From positions 9,555,501-9,619,500 of the forward strand of contig NZ_CP127173.1 of NCBI RefSeq assembly GCF_030264295.1: 64,000 bases of DNA, read 5' to 3'. Source of the DNA: Amycolatopsis nalaikhensis. Its GTDB lineage: Bacteria > Actinomycetota > Actinomycetes > Mycobacteriales > Pseudonocardiaceae. Of the stretch, positions 15,908-24,511 are shown one piece after another. Position numbers and translations under genes: made by a program. Under the pieces are notes generated by a model. That model saw only the letters and a program-made list of their open reading frames with translations. It ran no database searches and was not told the DNA's origin. The number at the start of each line of letters is the position of its first letter. The first letter of the stretch is position 1.

Positions 15908-16962
15908 CGGCCGGGTTCACCTACGTCGGCCTGCCGTACCGCATCCGGTTCGGCCGCGACCTCCTGCCGGAAGTCGACGCCGAGGTCGCCCGACTGGGCC
16001 GCTCCCGCGTGCTGCTCCTGACCTCCGCCGATCTCGCCGGGCCGGGCGACCGGGTCGAGGAACTCCTCGGCCCGCGGTGCGTGGCCCGGTTCGACGGCGC
16101 CGCCCTGCACACCCCGGTCGGCGTGACCGAGGAAGCGTTGGGGCTCCTGCAAGCGAGCGATGCGGACTGCGTGGTCGCGGTCGGCGGGGGCTCGACGACG
16201 GGACTGGCGAAGGCACTGGCCGCACGCACCGGCGTCGACCAGGTCATCCTCCCGACCACGTACGCGGGATCCGAGGTCACGCCGGTGCTCGGCGAGACGG
16301 CCGACGGCAAGAAGACCACCCGGTCGTCGCCGTCGATCCTGCCCGAGACGGTGCTCTACGACGTCGAGCTGTCCCGCGGGCTGCCGGTGCCGATCGCGGT
16401 CACCAGCGCGGTCAACGCGCTCGCCCACGCGGTCGAGGCGCTGTATTCGGCCCAGGCCAACCCGATCGTCGACGGCTGGGCCCTCGACGCGGTTTCGGCC
16501 ATCGGCGCCGGGCTTGAGCACCTCGCCGCCGACCCCTTCGGTCTCGACGTGCGCGCGGACCTGCTCCGCGGCGCGTGGCTGGCCGGGATGTGCCTGGCGT
16601 CGGTCGGCATGGGCCTGCACCACAAGCTGTGCCACGTGCTCGGCGGGAGTTTCGGGCTGCCGCACGCGAGCACGCACACGGTGGTCCTCCCGCACGTGAT
16701 GCGGTACAACGCCCCGGCCGCACCGGCAGTGCTGGCTCGGATCGCCGGCGCCATGGGCGTGCCGGACGCACCGTCCGGTGTGGACTATCTGGTCCGGCGG
16801 GCGGACGGGCCGACGAGCCTGCGCGAACTCGGACTCGCCTTCGACGCGCTCGGTGAAGCGGCGGACCAGGCGACCGCCGCGCCGTACCCGAACCCGAGAA
16901 CCCTGACCCGCGAAGGGGTTCTGGAGCTGCTCACCCGAGCCTGGCACGGCGTCCGGCCGTGA
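15904..16962 (+). CDS. Maleylacetate reductase (iron-containing alcohol dehydrogenase family)
   Basis: 352 aa from GTG 15904, overlapping the tautomerase stop (GTGA). It has the NAD-binding VAVGGGSTTGLAKALA and LPTTYAGSEVTPVLG motifs, and metal-region histidines in HAVEALYS and GMGLHHKLCHVLGGSFGLPHASTH. That set is typical of maleylacetate reductase. It would reduce maleylacetate to 3-oxoadipate, the last specific step of the hydroxyquinol route. Confidence 0.93.
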   Translation: MTAGFTYVGLPYRIRFGRDLLPEVDAEVARLGRSRVLLLTSADLAGPGDRVEELLGPRCVARFDGAALHTPVGVTEEALGLLQASDADCVVAVGGGSTTGLAKALAARTGVDQVILPTTYAGSEVTPVLGETADGKKTTRSSPSILPETVLYDVELSRGLPVPIAVTSAVNALAHAVEALYSAQANPIVDGWALDAVSAIGAGLEHLAADPFGLDVRADLLRGAWLAGMCLASVGMGLHHKLCHVLGGSFGLPHASTHTVVLPHVMRYNAPAAPAVLARIAGAMGVPDAPSGVDYLVRRADGPTSLRELGLAFDALGEAADQATAAPYPNPRTLTREGVLELLTRAWHGVRP

Positions 16963-17450
16963 CCTGGTGGGCCCCTGGCGAGGTGCTCGCGGTCGTGCTC
17001 ACCACGGTGGTGATGTACGTGGTGTTCCTCGTGCTGGTGCGGATCATGGGGCGGCGCAGCCTGGCGGCGATGTCGGCCTCCGACATCGCCGCCGTCACGG
17101 CGTTCGGCGCGGTACTGGGCCGGACCACGCTGCTGGGCGAGCCGACCCTCACCGGCGGTGTGGTCGCGCTGGTGACGTTGTTCGTGCTGCAGCGGCTGTT
17201 CGCGCGCGCCGGGAAGCGTTCCGGCGCGCCGATCCTCCTCATGGCCGGGCCGGAAATCCGCCACGCGGAGCTGCGCCGCGCCCGGGTGTCCGTCGGCGAA
17301 CTCCGCCAATGCCTGCGGCTGGCCGGGATCACGCGCCTGGACGACGTCGCCTGGGTCGTCCTCGAGGCCAACGGCCGGATGAGCGTGGCCCGGCGGGGTG
17401 CCTCGCCCGACCCGTTCCTGGTCGAGGACCTTCCCGGGTACGGCGCGTGA
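16959..17450 (+). CDS. DUF421 (YetF-like) membrane protein
   Basis: 163 aa from GTG 16959, overlapping the maleylacetate reductase stop. Two to three N-terminal hydrophobic helices precede a cytoplasmic domain with RIMGRRSLAAMSASDIAAVTAFGAVLG, the DUF421 signature, and a C-terminal LDDVAWVVLEANGRMSV. Function of the family is unclear; the coupling to a catabolic operon may be incidental. Confidence 0.85.
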   Translation: MTWWAPGEVLAVVLTTVVMYVVFLVLVRIMGRRSLAAMSASDIAAVTAFGAVLGRTTLLGEPTLTGGVVALVTLFVLQRLFARAGKRSGAPILLMAGPEIRHAELRRARVSVGELRQCLRLAGITRLDDVAWVVLEANGRMSVARRGASPDPFLVEDLPGYGA

Positions 17451-17469
17451 CTCCCGCCGGGCGAACCGG

Positions 17470-17922
17470 TCAACCGGCGACGCGGTACCGGCTGGTGATG
17501 GCGACGCGGTTGAAGGCGTTGATCACGGTGGTCAGCCAGGCGACCGCCGAAATCTGGTCGTCCGTCAGCACTTCCGCCGCGGCCGCGTAGTCCTCGTCGC
17601 TCACGTGCCCGTCCGGCACCAAGGTGATCGCCTCGGTCAGGCGCAGGGCCGCCCGATCCGTTTCCGAGAAGTAGCCCGTCTCCTCCCAAGCGGGCAGCAC
17701 CGCGATCCGGTCGGGGTTCTCGCCCTTCTTGAGGGCATCGCCGGTGTGCATGCGCAGGCAGAACGCGCATCCGTTGAGCTGGGACGCGCGGATCCGGACC
17801 AGCTCGACCAGGAGCGGGTCCAGCCCCGCCCCGGCGGCGGCCTTGTCCGCCTCCGCGGAGAGGGCGATCAGGGCCTGGTACGCCTGGGGGTGTTGCTTGT
17901 TGATGCTGACGCGCTGCGTCAT
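17470..17922 (-). CDS. Carboxymuconolactone decarboxylase family protein (AhpD-like)
   Basis: 150 aa. It carries the alkylhydroperoxidase-like motif ASQLNGCAFCLRMHTGDA with the redox CxxC and following His. It is the last gene of an ECF41 sigma factor-cupin-CMD arrangement; ECF41 factors are known to be linked to such genes. Probably deals with oxidative or organic peroxide stress, or an unknown lactone. Confidence 0.9.
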   Translation of the reverse strand: MTQRVSINKQHPQAYQALIALSAEADKAAAGAGLDPLLVELVRIRASQLNGCAFCLRMHTGDALKKGENPDRIAVLPAWEETGYFSETDRAALRLTEAITLVPDGHVSDEDYAAAAEVLTDDQISAVAWLTTVINAFNRVAITSRYRVAG

Positions 17923-17947
17923 GGTTTCCTCCTTGGTGTCCGGTGGG

Positions 17948-18424
17948 TCAGTGGTGGGGGTCGTCGACTTTCAGCTCGGCCCCGGTGGCGGCGACGAAGA
18001 CGACGAGCAGCCGCGCCCGTTCCGTCGCGCTCGTGTTCTCCGTCAGGACGTGGTGCGCGCCCGGCTGTTCCGTCCAGTTCTCGCCCGCCCGGAACGTGGT
18101 GACGGGCTTGTCGTCGACCTGGCTGCGCACGGTGCCTTCGAGGACGTAGGCGTAGACGAAAGCGCCGCCGTGCCGGTGCGGTGCCGCGCGGGCGCCGGGC
18201 GGGAACTCGACGATCGCCGAGGTGAACGTCTTGCCCTGGACGTTCGGAAGAGCCTGCTGCACCAAGGGAGTCAGGCTCTCCGTGGCGGGCTTCGCCGTCG
18301 GGGTCGGCGCCTGGTTCGTCGCCGCGGCGGTCTGGCTCGCGGTCTGGCCCGAGGCGGCACAAGCCGTCGCTCCGGCCAGCGTGGCGACGGCCAGGACGCC
18401 GACGGCCAGTCGGGTTCTGATCAT
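17948..18424 (-). CDS. Cupin-domain lipoprotein
   Basis: 158 aa from ATG 18422-18424, chosen because GGAGA lies 5 nt upstream. The N-terminus has a signal peptide ending LAGATAC, a plausible lipobox with Cys about 22. A cupin core follows: PHRHGGAFVYAYVLEG and HHVLTENTS. It would be an extracytoplasmic metal-binding cupin. An ECF41-type promoter lies 65-91 bp upstream, and the CMD gene follows after 25 bp. Confidence 0.85.
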   Translation of the reverse strand: MIRTRLAVGVLAVATLAGATACAASGQTASQTAAATNQAPTPTAKPATESLTPLVQQALPNVQGKTFTSAIVEFPPGARAAPHRHGGAFVYAYVLEGTVRSQVDDKPVTTFRAGENWTEQPGAHHVLTENTSATERARLLVVFVAATGAELKVDDPHH

Positions 18425-18488
18425 GAAGGTCTCCTGCACTGTCCGCGTGCGGAGGGAAATCGTTCCCTCTTCGCGTTGTCACCAGGGA

Positions 18489-18515
18489 GACGAGACAGCC
18501 CCTCCGGGTGTGACA
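18489..18515 (-). promoter_or_regulatory. ECF41-type promoter (TGTCACA-N16-CGTC) for the cupin-CMD operon
   Basis: On the minus strand TGTCACA (18515-18509) is followed after exactly 16 nt by CGTC (18492-18489). This matches the consensus known for ECF41 sigma factors. It begins just after the stop of the ECF41 gene and points at the cupin gene. Confidence 0.8.
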
Positions 18516-18517
18516 GC

Positions 18518-19400
18518 TCAGAAGCGGGAAAGTTTGTCCGGGTTGATGACCCGGCGGTAGGCGGTGATCCGGCCGTCGGCGATCTGCACCGTGTCGACGG
18601 AGTAGACGCGGCCTTCCCGGTGGCACACCAGGGCGAGCTCCCCCACCCACCTCGACGAGGTCGATGCGGTCGAGGCTCCACTGGCGGCCCACCCGGACCA
18701 TCACCTCGGCGATGCGCTCGCCACCGTGGATGAGCTTGCGGGCCGCGGAAACCTTGCCGCCGCCGTCGGTGACGTAGATCGCATCGGGGTCGAGCAGTTT
18801 GACCAGGCCGGCCAGGTCGCCGGATTCGTAGGCGGCGCGGAAGGTCGCCAGCACGCGTTCGCGCTCCGCTTTCGAAACGCGCGGCGTCGACTCCTTCGCC
18901 TTGGCCACCCGCCGGCGTGCCCGCGAGGCGAGCTGCCGGGCCGCGGGCGGCGAGACGTCCAGCACCTCCGCGATCCGGGCGAACTCCAGATCGAAGACGT
19001 CGTGCAGGACGAAGGCCACCCGCTCCGGCGGGGTCAGCTCTTCCATGACGAGCAGCATCGCGGTGCTGACGGAGTCGTCGACGAGCACGGGCTCGGCCGC
19101 GTCCGGCCCGGTGAGCAGCGGTTCGGGCAGCCACGGCCCGACGTAGGACTCCCGGCGCACGCGAGCGCTCTTGAGGATGTCGTAGGAGCGGCGCGCGGCC
19201 ACGGTGACCAGCCACGCGCGCAGGTCCTCGACGTCGTGCAGGTCGGAGCCCGCGGCGCGCAGCCACACGTCCTGGGCGACATCCTCGGCGTCGGCCACGC
19301 TCCCCAGCAGCCGGTAGGCCACGCCGAAGACCGCGGGCCGGTGCTTCTCCCACTCGGCACCGAGCCGGTCCACCTGCTCGGGCGCACGCTCGTCAGCCAT
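18518..19400 (-). pseudogene. ECF41 (SigJ-like) sigma factor with C-terminal SnoaL domain, apparent +1 frameshift
   Basis: Start ATG 19398-19400; AGGAGG upstream. Sigma-2 and sigma-4 regions (AYRLLGSVADAEDVAQDVWLR; PPERVAFVLHDVF) are followed by the ECF41 marks WLPEP and DGGGK. Reading in one frame then fails at the C5 run 18640-18644. Dropping one base restores ELALVCHREGRVYSVDTVQI and the NPDKLSRF tail ending at TGA 18518-18520, for about 293 aa. The NPDK motif is needed for regulation in this group. Either the gene is broken near its end or the extra base is a sequencing error. Confidence 0.82.
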
Positions 19401-19475
19401 CCGGCTCGCCACCTCCTCCGCCACGCGAACCCACCCTACCTGCGGGAAGGGCGGTGACCGGCGAGCCAGGCGGGT

Positions 19476-19991
19476 TCAGCGCGCCCGGGTCGCCACCACC
19501 GCGCCGACGGCCGCCCCGATCACCACGCCGCCATACACATCCGTCGGCCAATGCACGCGAGTCCGGACCCGGCTGTAGCACGACACCACCGCCAGCGGCG
19601 CCACCACCGCGCCCGCAGCCGGGGACGTGAGCGCGACGGCCACCGTGAACGCGGCCGCCGTCGTCGCATGCGTCGACGGGAACGCCGAGGATGTCGGCTT
19701 CTCAGGCAGGGCCCGGTTGGCGGGCAGGTCTCCCGCCGGTGGTCGCCGGCGCCGGACCAGCGCCTTGACGCCGTGGCCGAGCGCCATCGCGGCCGCGCCC
19801 GCCACCAGCCCGCGGCCGGCCGCGCGGCGCCGGGGCCCGGGGCGGCGGGCCAGCACCGCGGCGACGAGTCCCCAGAGGAAGCCGCCGCGGGCGAGGAAGC
19901 CGACCGTCGTGACCGGCCACGCCGGCCGGGTGGCGGGCAGCTCGTTGTCGTCCAGCTCGCCTTCCGCGCGGCGGGGCAATTCGCTCGGCAT
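19476..19991 (-). CDS. PAP2 family phosphatase, membrane protein
   Basis: 171 aa. The three phosphatase motifs are visible: KALVRRRRPP, PSTH (variant of PSGH) and SRVRTRVHWPTDVYGG (SR-x5-H-x3-D). Several hydrophobic helices are present. It would dephosphorylate a lipid or prenyl phosphate. Not obviously tied to its neighbours. Confidence 0.88.
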   Translation of the reverse strand: MPSELPRRAEGELDDNELPATRPAWPVTTVGFLARGGFLWGLVAAVLARRPGPRRRAAGRGLVAGAAAMALGHGVKALVRRRRPPAGDLPANRALPEKPTSSAFPSTHATTAAAFTVAVALTSPAAGAVVAPLAVVSCYSRVRTRVHWPTDVYGGVVIGAAVGAVVATRAR

Positions 19992-20019
19992 GCCCTCTTT
20001 TTCCCGGGATCGCCCCCGG

Positions 20020-20598
20020 TCAACCCTCGCTGTCCATCGTGGAGATTTCGGCCGGTGCGTAGACCAGCTCGAGGACTCCGGACGGGAAGGCCGTGCTCTT
20101 CACCAGCCGCAGGTTCAGGGGCTGATCCAGCTCGGGGAACAGCGGCGCGCCCTTGCCGGTGGCGGCGGGCAGCACCCACAGCCGGTACTCGTCGACCACG
20201 CCGAGCTTGATCAACGAGTGCAGGAACGAGGTCCCCCCGGCGGCGACGAGGTCCTTGCCCGGCTCGGCCTTCAGCTTGGCGATCTCCTCCGCCGTGTCAC
20301 CGTCGGCGATGCGGGTCTCAGGCCAGTCGTCGGCCGATTTCAGGGTGCGGGAGAACACCACCTTCGGGATCTCGTTCATGGCCTTGGCCGACGGGTGGCC
20401 GGAGCCGGGCCAGAACCCGGCCATGGCCTCGTAGGTGGTGCGCCCCATGAGGAACGCCCCCGCCTCCCACAGCCGGTCGACGAAGTACTTCTCCTGCTCG
20501 GGGTCGTCGATGCCCATCATGACGTCCCGGATGCCGTTGTCCCCGTCGGCGCTCTTGCCGTCGAGCGAAACGTAGAAGCCCAGAATCAATTTCCGCAT
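20020..20598 (-). CDS. Dihydrofolate reductase/RibD C-terminal family protein
   Basis: 192 aa from ATG 20596-20598 (MRKLILGFYVSLDGKSA). It has the pattern of small RibD-C domain reductases: FLMGRTTYEAMAGFWP, KVVFSRTL and AAGGTSFLHSLIKLGVVDEYRLWVLP. Role unknown; such proteins are often wrongly named DHFR. A GACAAC-TTTT-GTTGTC palindrome lies 36 bp upstream. Confidence 0.87.
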   Translation of the reverse strand: MRKLILGFYVSLDGKSADGDNGIRDVMMGIDDPEQEKYFVDRLWEAGAFLMGRTTYEAMAGFWPGSGHPSAKAMNEIPKVVFSRTLKSADDWPETRIADGDTAEEIAKLKAEPGKDLVAAGGTSFLHSLIKLGVVDEYRLWVLPAATGKGAPLFPELDQPLNLRLVKSTAFPSGVLELVYAPAEISTMDSEG

Positions 20599-20633
20599 GG
20601 GATGACCCTCACATGGACAACTCAAGCTGTCAA

Positions 20634-20649
20634 GACAACTTTTGTTGTC
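20634..20649. promoter_or_regulatory. GACAAC-N4-GTTGTC operator overlapping a TTGACA box
   Basis: A perfect 16-bp palindrome with TTTT centre. On the minus strand it runs directly into TTGACA (20632-20627 region), so a repressor here would cover the -35 of the reductase gene. No partner regulator gene is adjacent. Confidence 0.6.
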
Positions 20650-20731
20650 GGTGAGGTCGGGGTCCCACACCGGCGACCTCGATGAACCGGCGAGGTCACC
20701 GGTGCCGCCACCTCCCCTTCCCCGGCCCCGC

Positions 20732-21364
20732 TCAGGCCACGTCGTTCCAGACGTAGTCCAGGCGGTTGCGGACCTCCACCACGCCGGACAGCTCGCGGAT
20801 CGCCCGCGTCACCGGGTCGATGTCGCTGCGCCGCTCGACGCGCCCGACCACCGTCACCACGCCGGCCCGCACCTCGACACGCACCCGGTCCGGTCCGAGG
20901 TTCAGCTGCTCGCGCAGCACGCCGTCGACGATCTCGCGTTCGAGGTCGGCGTCGCCGCGGGTGAACACCCCGACCAGGTCGCGGCGGGCCAGTACCCCGG
21001 CCACCTTGCCGTGCCGCAGCACGAACAGCCGGCGGACGCCGGTGTGCGCGAACTTCGCCGCGGCGGCCGCGAGCGAGTCCTCGGCGTCGATCGTGACGGC
21101 CGGGCTGGTCATCAGGTCCTCCGCCAGCGACGCCGTCGCCTTGCGGGCCAGCCTGCGGTCGCGCCACCGCGGCTTCGGGTCGTCCCACAGGTGCGGCAGC
21201 AGATCCGCTTCGGAGACGACGCCGACGAGGGCGCCGGTCTTGTCGAGGACGCCGACCGCGCTGATCGCGTTGCCGGTGAGCAGCCGGGCGATGTCCTTGA
21301 ACGGCGTCCGCGTGGACACGGTGACCGGATCGGCGGTCATCACCGAGGAAACAGTCCTGGTCAT
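20732..21364 (-). CDS. CBS-domain pair protein with C-terminal BON domain
   Basis: 210 aa from ATG 21362-21364 (GGGAG upstream). Two CBS motifs are visible, starting MTRTVSSVMTADPVTV and LMTSPAVTIDAEDSL, followed by a BON-like segment with VRVEVRAGVVTVVGRVERRSD. CBS proteins of this kind (such as HRP1) belong to the DosR regulon in mycobacteria. Last gene of the HPF-flavodoxin-CBS unit. Confidence 0.9.
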   Translation of the reverse strand: MTRTVSSVMTADPVTVSTRTPFKDIARLLTGNAISAVGVLDKTGALVGVVSEADLLPHLWDDPKPRWRDRRLARKATASLAEDLMTSPAVTIDAEDSLAAAAAKFAHTGVRRLFVLRHGKVAGVLARRDLVGVFTRGDADLEREIVDGVLREQLNLGPDRVRVEVRAGVVTVVGRVERRSDIDPVTRAIRELSGVVEVRNRLDYVWNDVA

Positions 21365-21405
21365 ATCAACTCCCTTGGGGTACAAGCTTTTCGAAGTGGG
21401 TGCGG

Positions 21406-21927
21406 TCAGACGGTGGTGCGGCGCAGGGCCGCGCCCAGCGCCGCACCCCAGGCGTTCGCCCTGGCCAGCTCGCCGGGGCGCGGGCCGGCGTCGACGGGTT
21501 CGGTGCCGACGAAGAAGCTCTCCGCCGGCGCGACCACCCGGCACCCGAGGCGCCGCAGCCGCTTGGCCGCGCCGAGCGAGGCCGCTCCGGTCAGCACGCG
21601 CGGCTTGTCGGCCCGGGTGTCGAAGGCCGCGACCGGCAGCCCGTCGGGCACCGGGCCGAGCGCGTCGAGCCATTCGCGCAGCCCGGTGTGCGAGCGCGTC
21701 GCGTGGCAGACCTGGTCCGCGGCGGACTTCCGGGTCGCGGCGCGGCTCATGCCGTGCACGTGGGTGGGACCGCCGACGACTAGCAGGTCGACGCCATCGA
21801 GGTCCTTCGGGGCGTCGTCGACGTTGACGGTCTCCGCCGGAACGGACACGGAGATCCCCTCGGCGATCGCCTCGGCGACCTTTTCGGTGCCGCCGAACAT
21901 CGATTCGTAGACGATGACGATGCGCAT
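21406..21927 (-). CDS. Flavodoxin family protein
   Basis: 173 aa from ATG 21925-21927. The FMN phosphate loop is at the N-terminus (VYESMFGGTEKVA), and the ring-binding GGPTHVHGMS region near residue 55. It is a flavodoxin-like protein, probably electron carrying or redox sensing. It starts 10 bp after the HPF stop and precedes the CBS gene by 41 bp, which suggests one operon induced with hypoxia or stress. Confidence 0.88.
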   Translation of the reverse strand: MRIVIVYESMFGGTEKVAEAIAEGISVSVPAETVNVDDAPKDLDGVDLLVVGGPTHVHGMSRAATRKSAADQVCHATRSHTGLREWLDALGPVPDGLPVAAFDTRADKPRVLTGAASLGAAKRLRRLGCRVVAPAESFFVGTEPVDAGPRPGELARANAWGAALGAALRRTTV

Positions 21928-21937
21928 CTCCCGCTCC

Positions 21938-22330
21938 TCAGTGCCCGAGCCCGGCGGGCTCTTCGTCGGATACGGCGGTGTGGCCGAGCGGCTGGTGCCG
22001 GATCGACTCGCCGCCCTTGTGGTGGAACTGCCGGTCGTAGGTGCGATCGAGCACGCTTTCGAGCTTGCGCACGGCGCCGCGGCAGGCTTCGTCGACCGAG
22101 CCGGCGTGGTGGGCGACCGACACCGGCCCGTGCCCGGTGGCCCGGGCCGCCAGCACGCAGCGGCGGTCCACGCCGTCGGCGGCCGCGGCGATCCCGTCGC
22201 TGAAGTGGACGTCCAGGCGGGTGATCCGGCCGGTGAACCGCGCCAATGCCGACTCGAGCTCGGCTTCGATGCGCCGGGCGAGTGCTTGGCCGCCGTGCAC
22301 GTTCTTGTCCGTGCTGATCTGGATCTGCAT
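21938..22330 (-). CDS. Ribosome hibernation factor-like (HPF/RaiA, S30AE) protein
   Basis: 130 aa from ATG 22328-22330. The MQIQISTDKNV start, RIEAELESALARFTGRITRLDVHFSD and CVLAARATGHGPVSVAHHA segments follow the S30AE fold. The long C-terminal domain of full-length HPF is missing; the end is a short tail. It would bind the 30S decoding region in non-growing cells. Two DevR-like boxes lie 36-73 bp upstream. Confidence 0.85.
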   Translation of the reverse strand: MQIQISTDKNVHGGQALARRIEAELESALARFTGRITRLDVHFSDGIAAAADGVDRRCVLAARATGHGPVSVAHHAGSVDEACRGAVRKLESVLDRTYDRQFHHKGGESIRHQPLGHTAVSDEEPAGLGH

Positions 22331-22365
22331 GCCCTGATCATCGGTGCGGCGCGGGGCGCCTCCCC

Positions 22366-22403
22366 AGGACCACAGGTCCTCACCTCCGGGGACCAAAGAC
22401 TTC
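22366..22403. promoter_or_regulatory. Pair of DevR/DosR-like boxes upstream of the HPF operon
   Basis: AGGACCACAGGTCCT (22366-22380) is a perfect palindrome about a central C, and GGGACCAAAGACTTC (22389-22403) matches the left half of the DosR consensus GGGACTTTNGTCCC. Centres are 23 bp apart, close to the paired spacing of DosR sites. The region is shared with the divergent arsR-sulP unit. Confidence 0.55.
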
Positions 22404-22409
22404 AGGCGA

Positions 22410-22433
22410 TTGATGGATTGATATATTCATCAA
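22410..22433. promoter_or_regulatory. Imperfect palindrome TTGATG-N12-CATCAA, probable ArsR-family operator
   Basis: The 24-bp site has an AT-rich centre (GATTGATATATT), unusual in this GC-rich window, and lies 17 bp before the arsR start codon, downstream of the DevR-like boxes. Its position suggests autoregulation by the ArsR protein. Confidence 0.6.
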
Positions 22434-22450
22434 ACCAGGAGGTGAGGCTG

Positions 22451-22861
22451 ATGCCCGCGAGGTCACGGACGACCGAGCCGCTCTACCGGATCAAGGCCGA
22501 CCTGTTCAAGTGCCTCGCGCACCCGACCCGCATCCAGGTGCTGGAGGTGCTGGCCGCCGCGGGCGACGAAGGCGCCGCCGTGACCAGGCTGCTCGAAGTG
22601 ACCGGGTGCGAGGCTTCCCAGCTGTCCCAGCACCTGGCCGTACTCCGGCGGTGCGGTGTGGTCACTTCGACGCGCACGGGCAACGCCGTGGAGTACCGGC
22701 TCGCGCAGCCGGTGGTCGCCGAGCTCCTCGTGGTCGCCCGCGCCTTCCTGCTGGCCAGCCTCCGGCCGGATTCCGAGCAGCTCCGGCTGGCCCGTCGGCT
22801 GCCACCGCTGCCCGGCGCGAGCCCGCAGGCCGTTCTGGACGCCGTCGCGGAGCGCGTGTGA
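22451..22861 (+). CDS. ArsR family transcriptional regulator
   Basis: 136 aa from ATG 22451, AGGAGG 9 nt upstream. The winged helix is clear: FKCLAHPTRIQVLEVLAAAG, CEASQLSQHLAVLRRCGVV and TSTRTGNAVEYRL. There is no CxC metal site in helix 3. It overlaps the SulP transporter start by 4 bp, so it probably regulates that transporter. Confidence 0.9.
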   Translation: MPARSRTTEPLYRIKADLFKCLAHPTRIQVLEVLAAAGDEGAAVTRLLEVTGCEASQLSQHLAVLRRCGVVTSTRTGNAVEYRLAQPVVAELLVVARAFLLASLRPDSEQLRLARRLPPLPGASPQAVLDAVAERV

Positions 22862-24511
22862 GCGGGCTTTCGGCGTTCAGAACCCTGCTCCCCGCCCGCG
22901 ACGACTTCGACTTCCGTCCCCCGGCCGTGCGCGCCGACCTGCTCGCCGGGGTCACCGTCGGGGTGGTGGCGCTTCCGCTGGCGCTCGCGTTCGGCGTCAG
23001 CTCGGGCGCCGGTGCCGCGGCCGGGCTCGTCACCGCCGTCGTCGCCGGGGTGGTCGCCGCGCTCTTCGGCGGCTCGCCGGTCCAGGTGTCCGGGCCGACC
23101 GGCGCGATGGCCGTGGTGCTGGCCCCGATCGTCGCGGCCCACGGCCCTTCGTCGGTCGCGCTCGTGTCGATCATGGGCGGCGTGCTCGTCCTGGTCGCCG
23201 GCGCGGCCCGGCTGGGCAGGCTGGTCGGCTACCTGCCGTGGCCGGTCGTCGAGGGCTTCACGCTCGGCATCGCCTGCATCATCTTCCTGCAGCAGGTCCC
23301 GGCCGCGGTGGGCACGACCGCGCCGCCGGGGCGCAACCCGTTCCTCGGCGCGCTGGACGCCGTGACGCACGCGGGCGCCGAGGCCGGCTGGGCGGTGGCC
23401 GCGGTCGCCGTGGTCGCGGTGCTCATGCTCGCCCTGCCGCGGCTGCACCGCGGGATCCCCGCGTCGCTGGTCGCGGTCGCCGCGACGACGATCGCCGCCG
23501 AGCTCCTCCACCTCCCCGTCCGGCGGATCGGCGCCCTGCCGAGCTCCCTGGACGCCGCGCTGCCCTCCTTCTCCCCGGGCATAGTCGGCGACCTGGCGGG
23601 CGGGGCCGTCGCGGTCGCCGCGCTGGCGGCGATCGAATCCCTGCTCTCGGCCAGGGTGGCCGCGTCGATGACCCGCGGCGGCCCGCCGGTCGGGCCGACG
23701 CGGCCGGACCGGGAGCTCGTCGGGCAGGGGCTGGCCTCGATCGCGAGCGGTCTGTTCGGCGGGATGCCGGCCACCGGCGCGATCGCGCGCACGGCGGTCA
23801 ACGTCCGGTCCGGGGCGCGGACCCGGCTCTCCGCCGTGGTGCACGCCGTCGTCGTGCTGCTGGTGATCTACACCGCCACCGGCCTGGTGTCCCGGATCCC
23901 GCTGGCCGCACTGGCCGGCGTGTTGATGGTCACCAGCCTGCGGATGGTGCCCGCCGGCACGGTCCGCGACGTCGTCCGCGCGAGCCGCTCGAGCGCGGCG
24001 ACCTTCGCCGTCACCGCGATCGTCACCGTGGCCGCCGACCTCATCCTCGCCGTCGAGATCGGTCTCGTCGTCGCGGCGTTCTTCGCGCTGCGGACGATCG
24101 CCGGGGCCGCGGGCGCCCGCCGCGAGCCGCTCCCCGGCGCCGCCGCGGCGGGCGACGAGCACATCGCGCTGTTCCGGTTCGAGGGCGCCATGTTCTGGGG
24201 CGCCTCCGAACGCGTGCTGGCCGGGATCGCTGACGCCGCCGCGGACGTCCGCGTGGTGATCCTGCGGCTGTCGCGGCTGCACCTGCTCGACGCGACCGGC
24301 GCGAAGGCCCTCGGCGACACCATCGAAGAGGCTCGAGGCGAGCGGGGTCACGGTGCTGGTCAAGGGTGTGCAGGACCGCCACCACCACGTGCTCTCCGCC
24401 ACCGGCGCGCTCGGCCGGCTCGGGCACGAGAACCACCTGTTCACCAGCCTCGACGACGCGGTCGAGCACGCCCGATCCCACGCCCGGCGCGCCCCGGCCC
24501 CGGCGTCGTGA
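22858..24511 (+). pseudogene. SulP family anion transporter with STAS domain, apparent +1 frameshift in STAS
   Basis: GTG 22858 overlaps the arsR stop. Ten or more hydrophobic helices follow, with SulP features (GVVALPLALAFGVSSGAGAAAGL; FGGMPATGAIARTAVNVRSGA). The STAS domain starts well (LLDATGAKALGDTIEE), then the frame breaks at the GG at 24330-24331. Removing one G restores LEASGVTVLVKGV and an end at TGA 24509-24511, about 550 aa. It may transport sulfate or bicarbonate. Functional if the extra base is an error. Confidence 0.85.

Noticed and set aside
22483..24444. Long minus-strand frame across arsR-sulP
   Set aside because: Translation is compositionally biased (Arg/Asp/Gly/His) with no domain; the plus strand encodes clear ArsR and SulP proteins.
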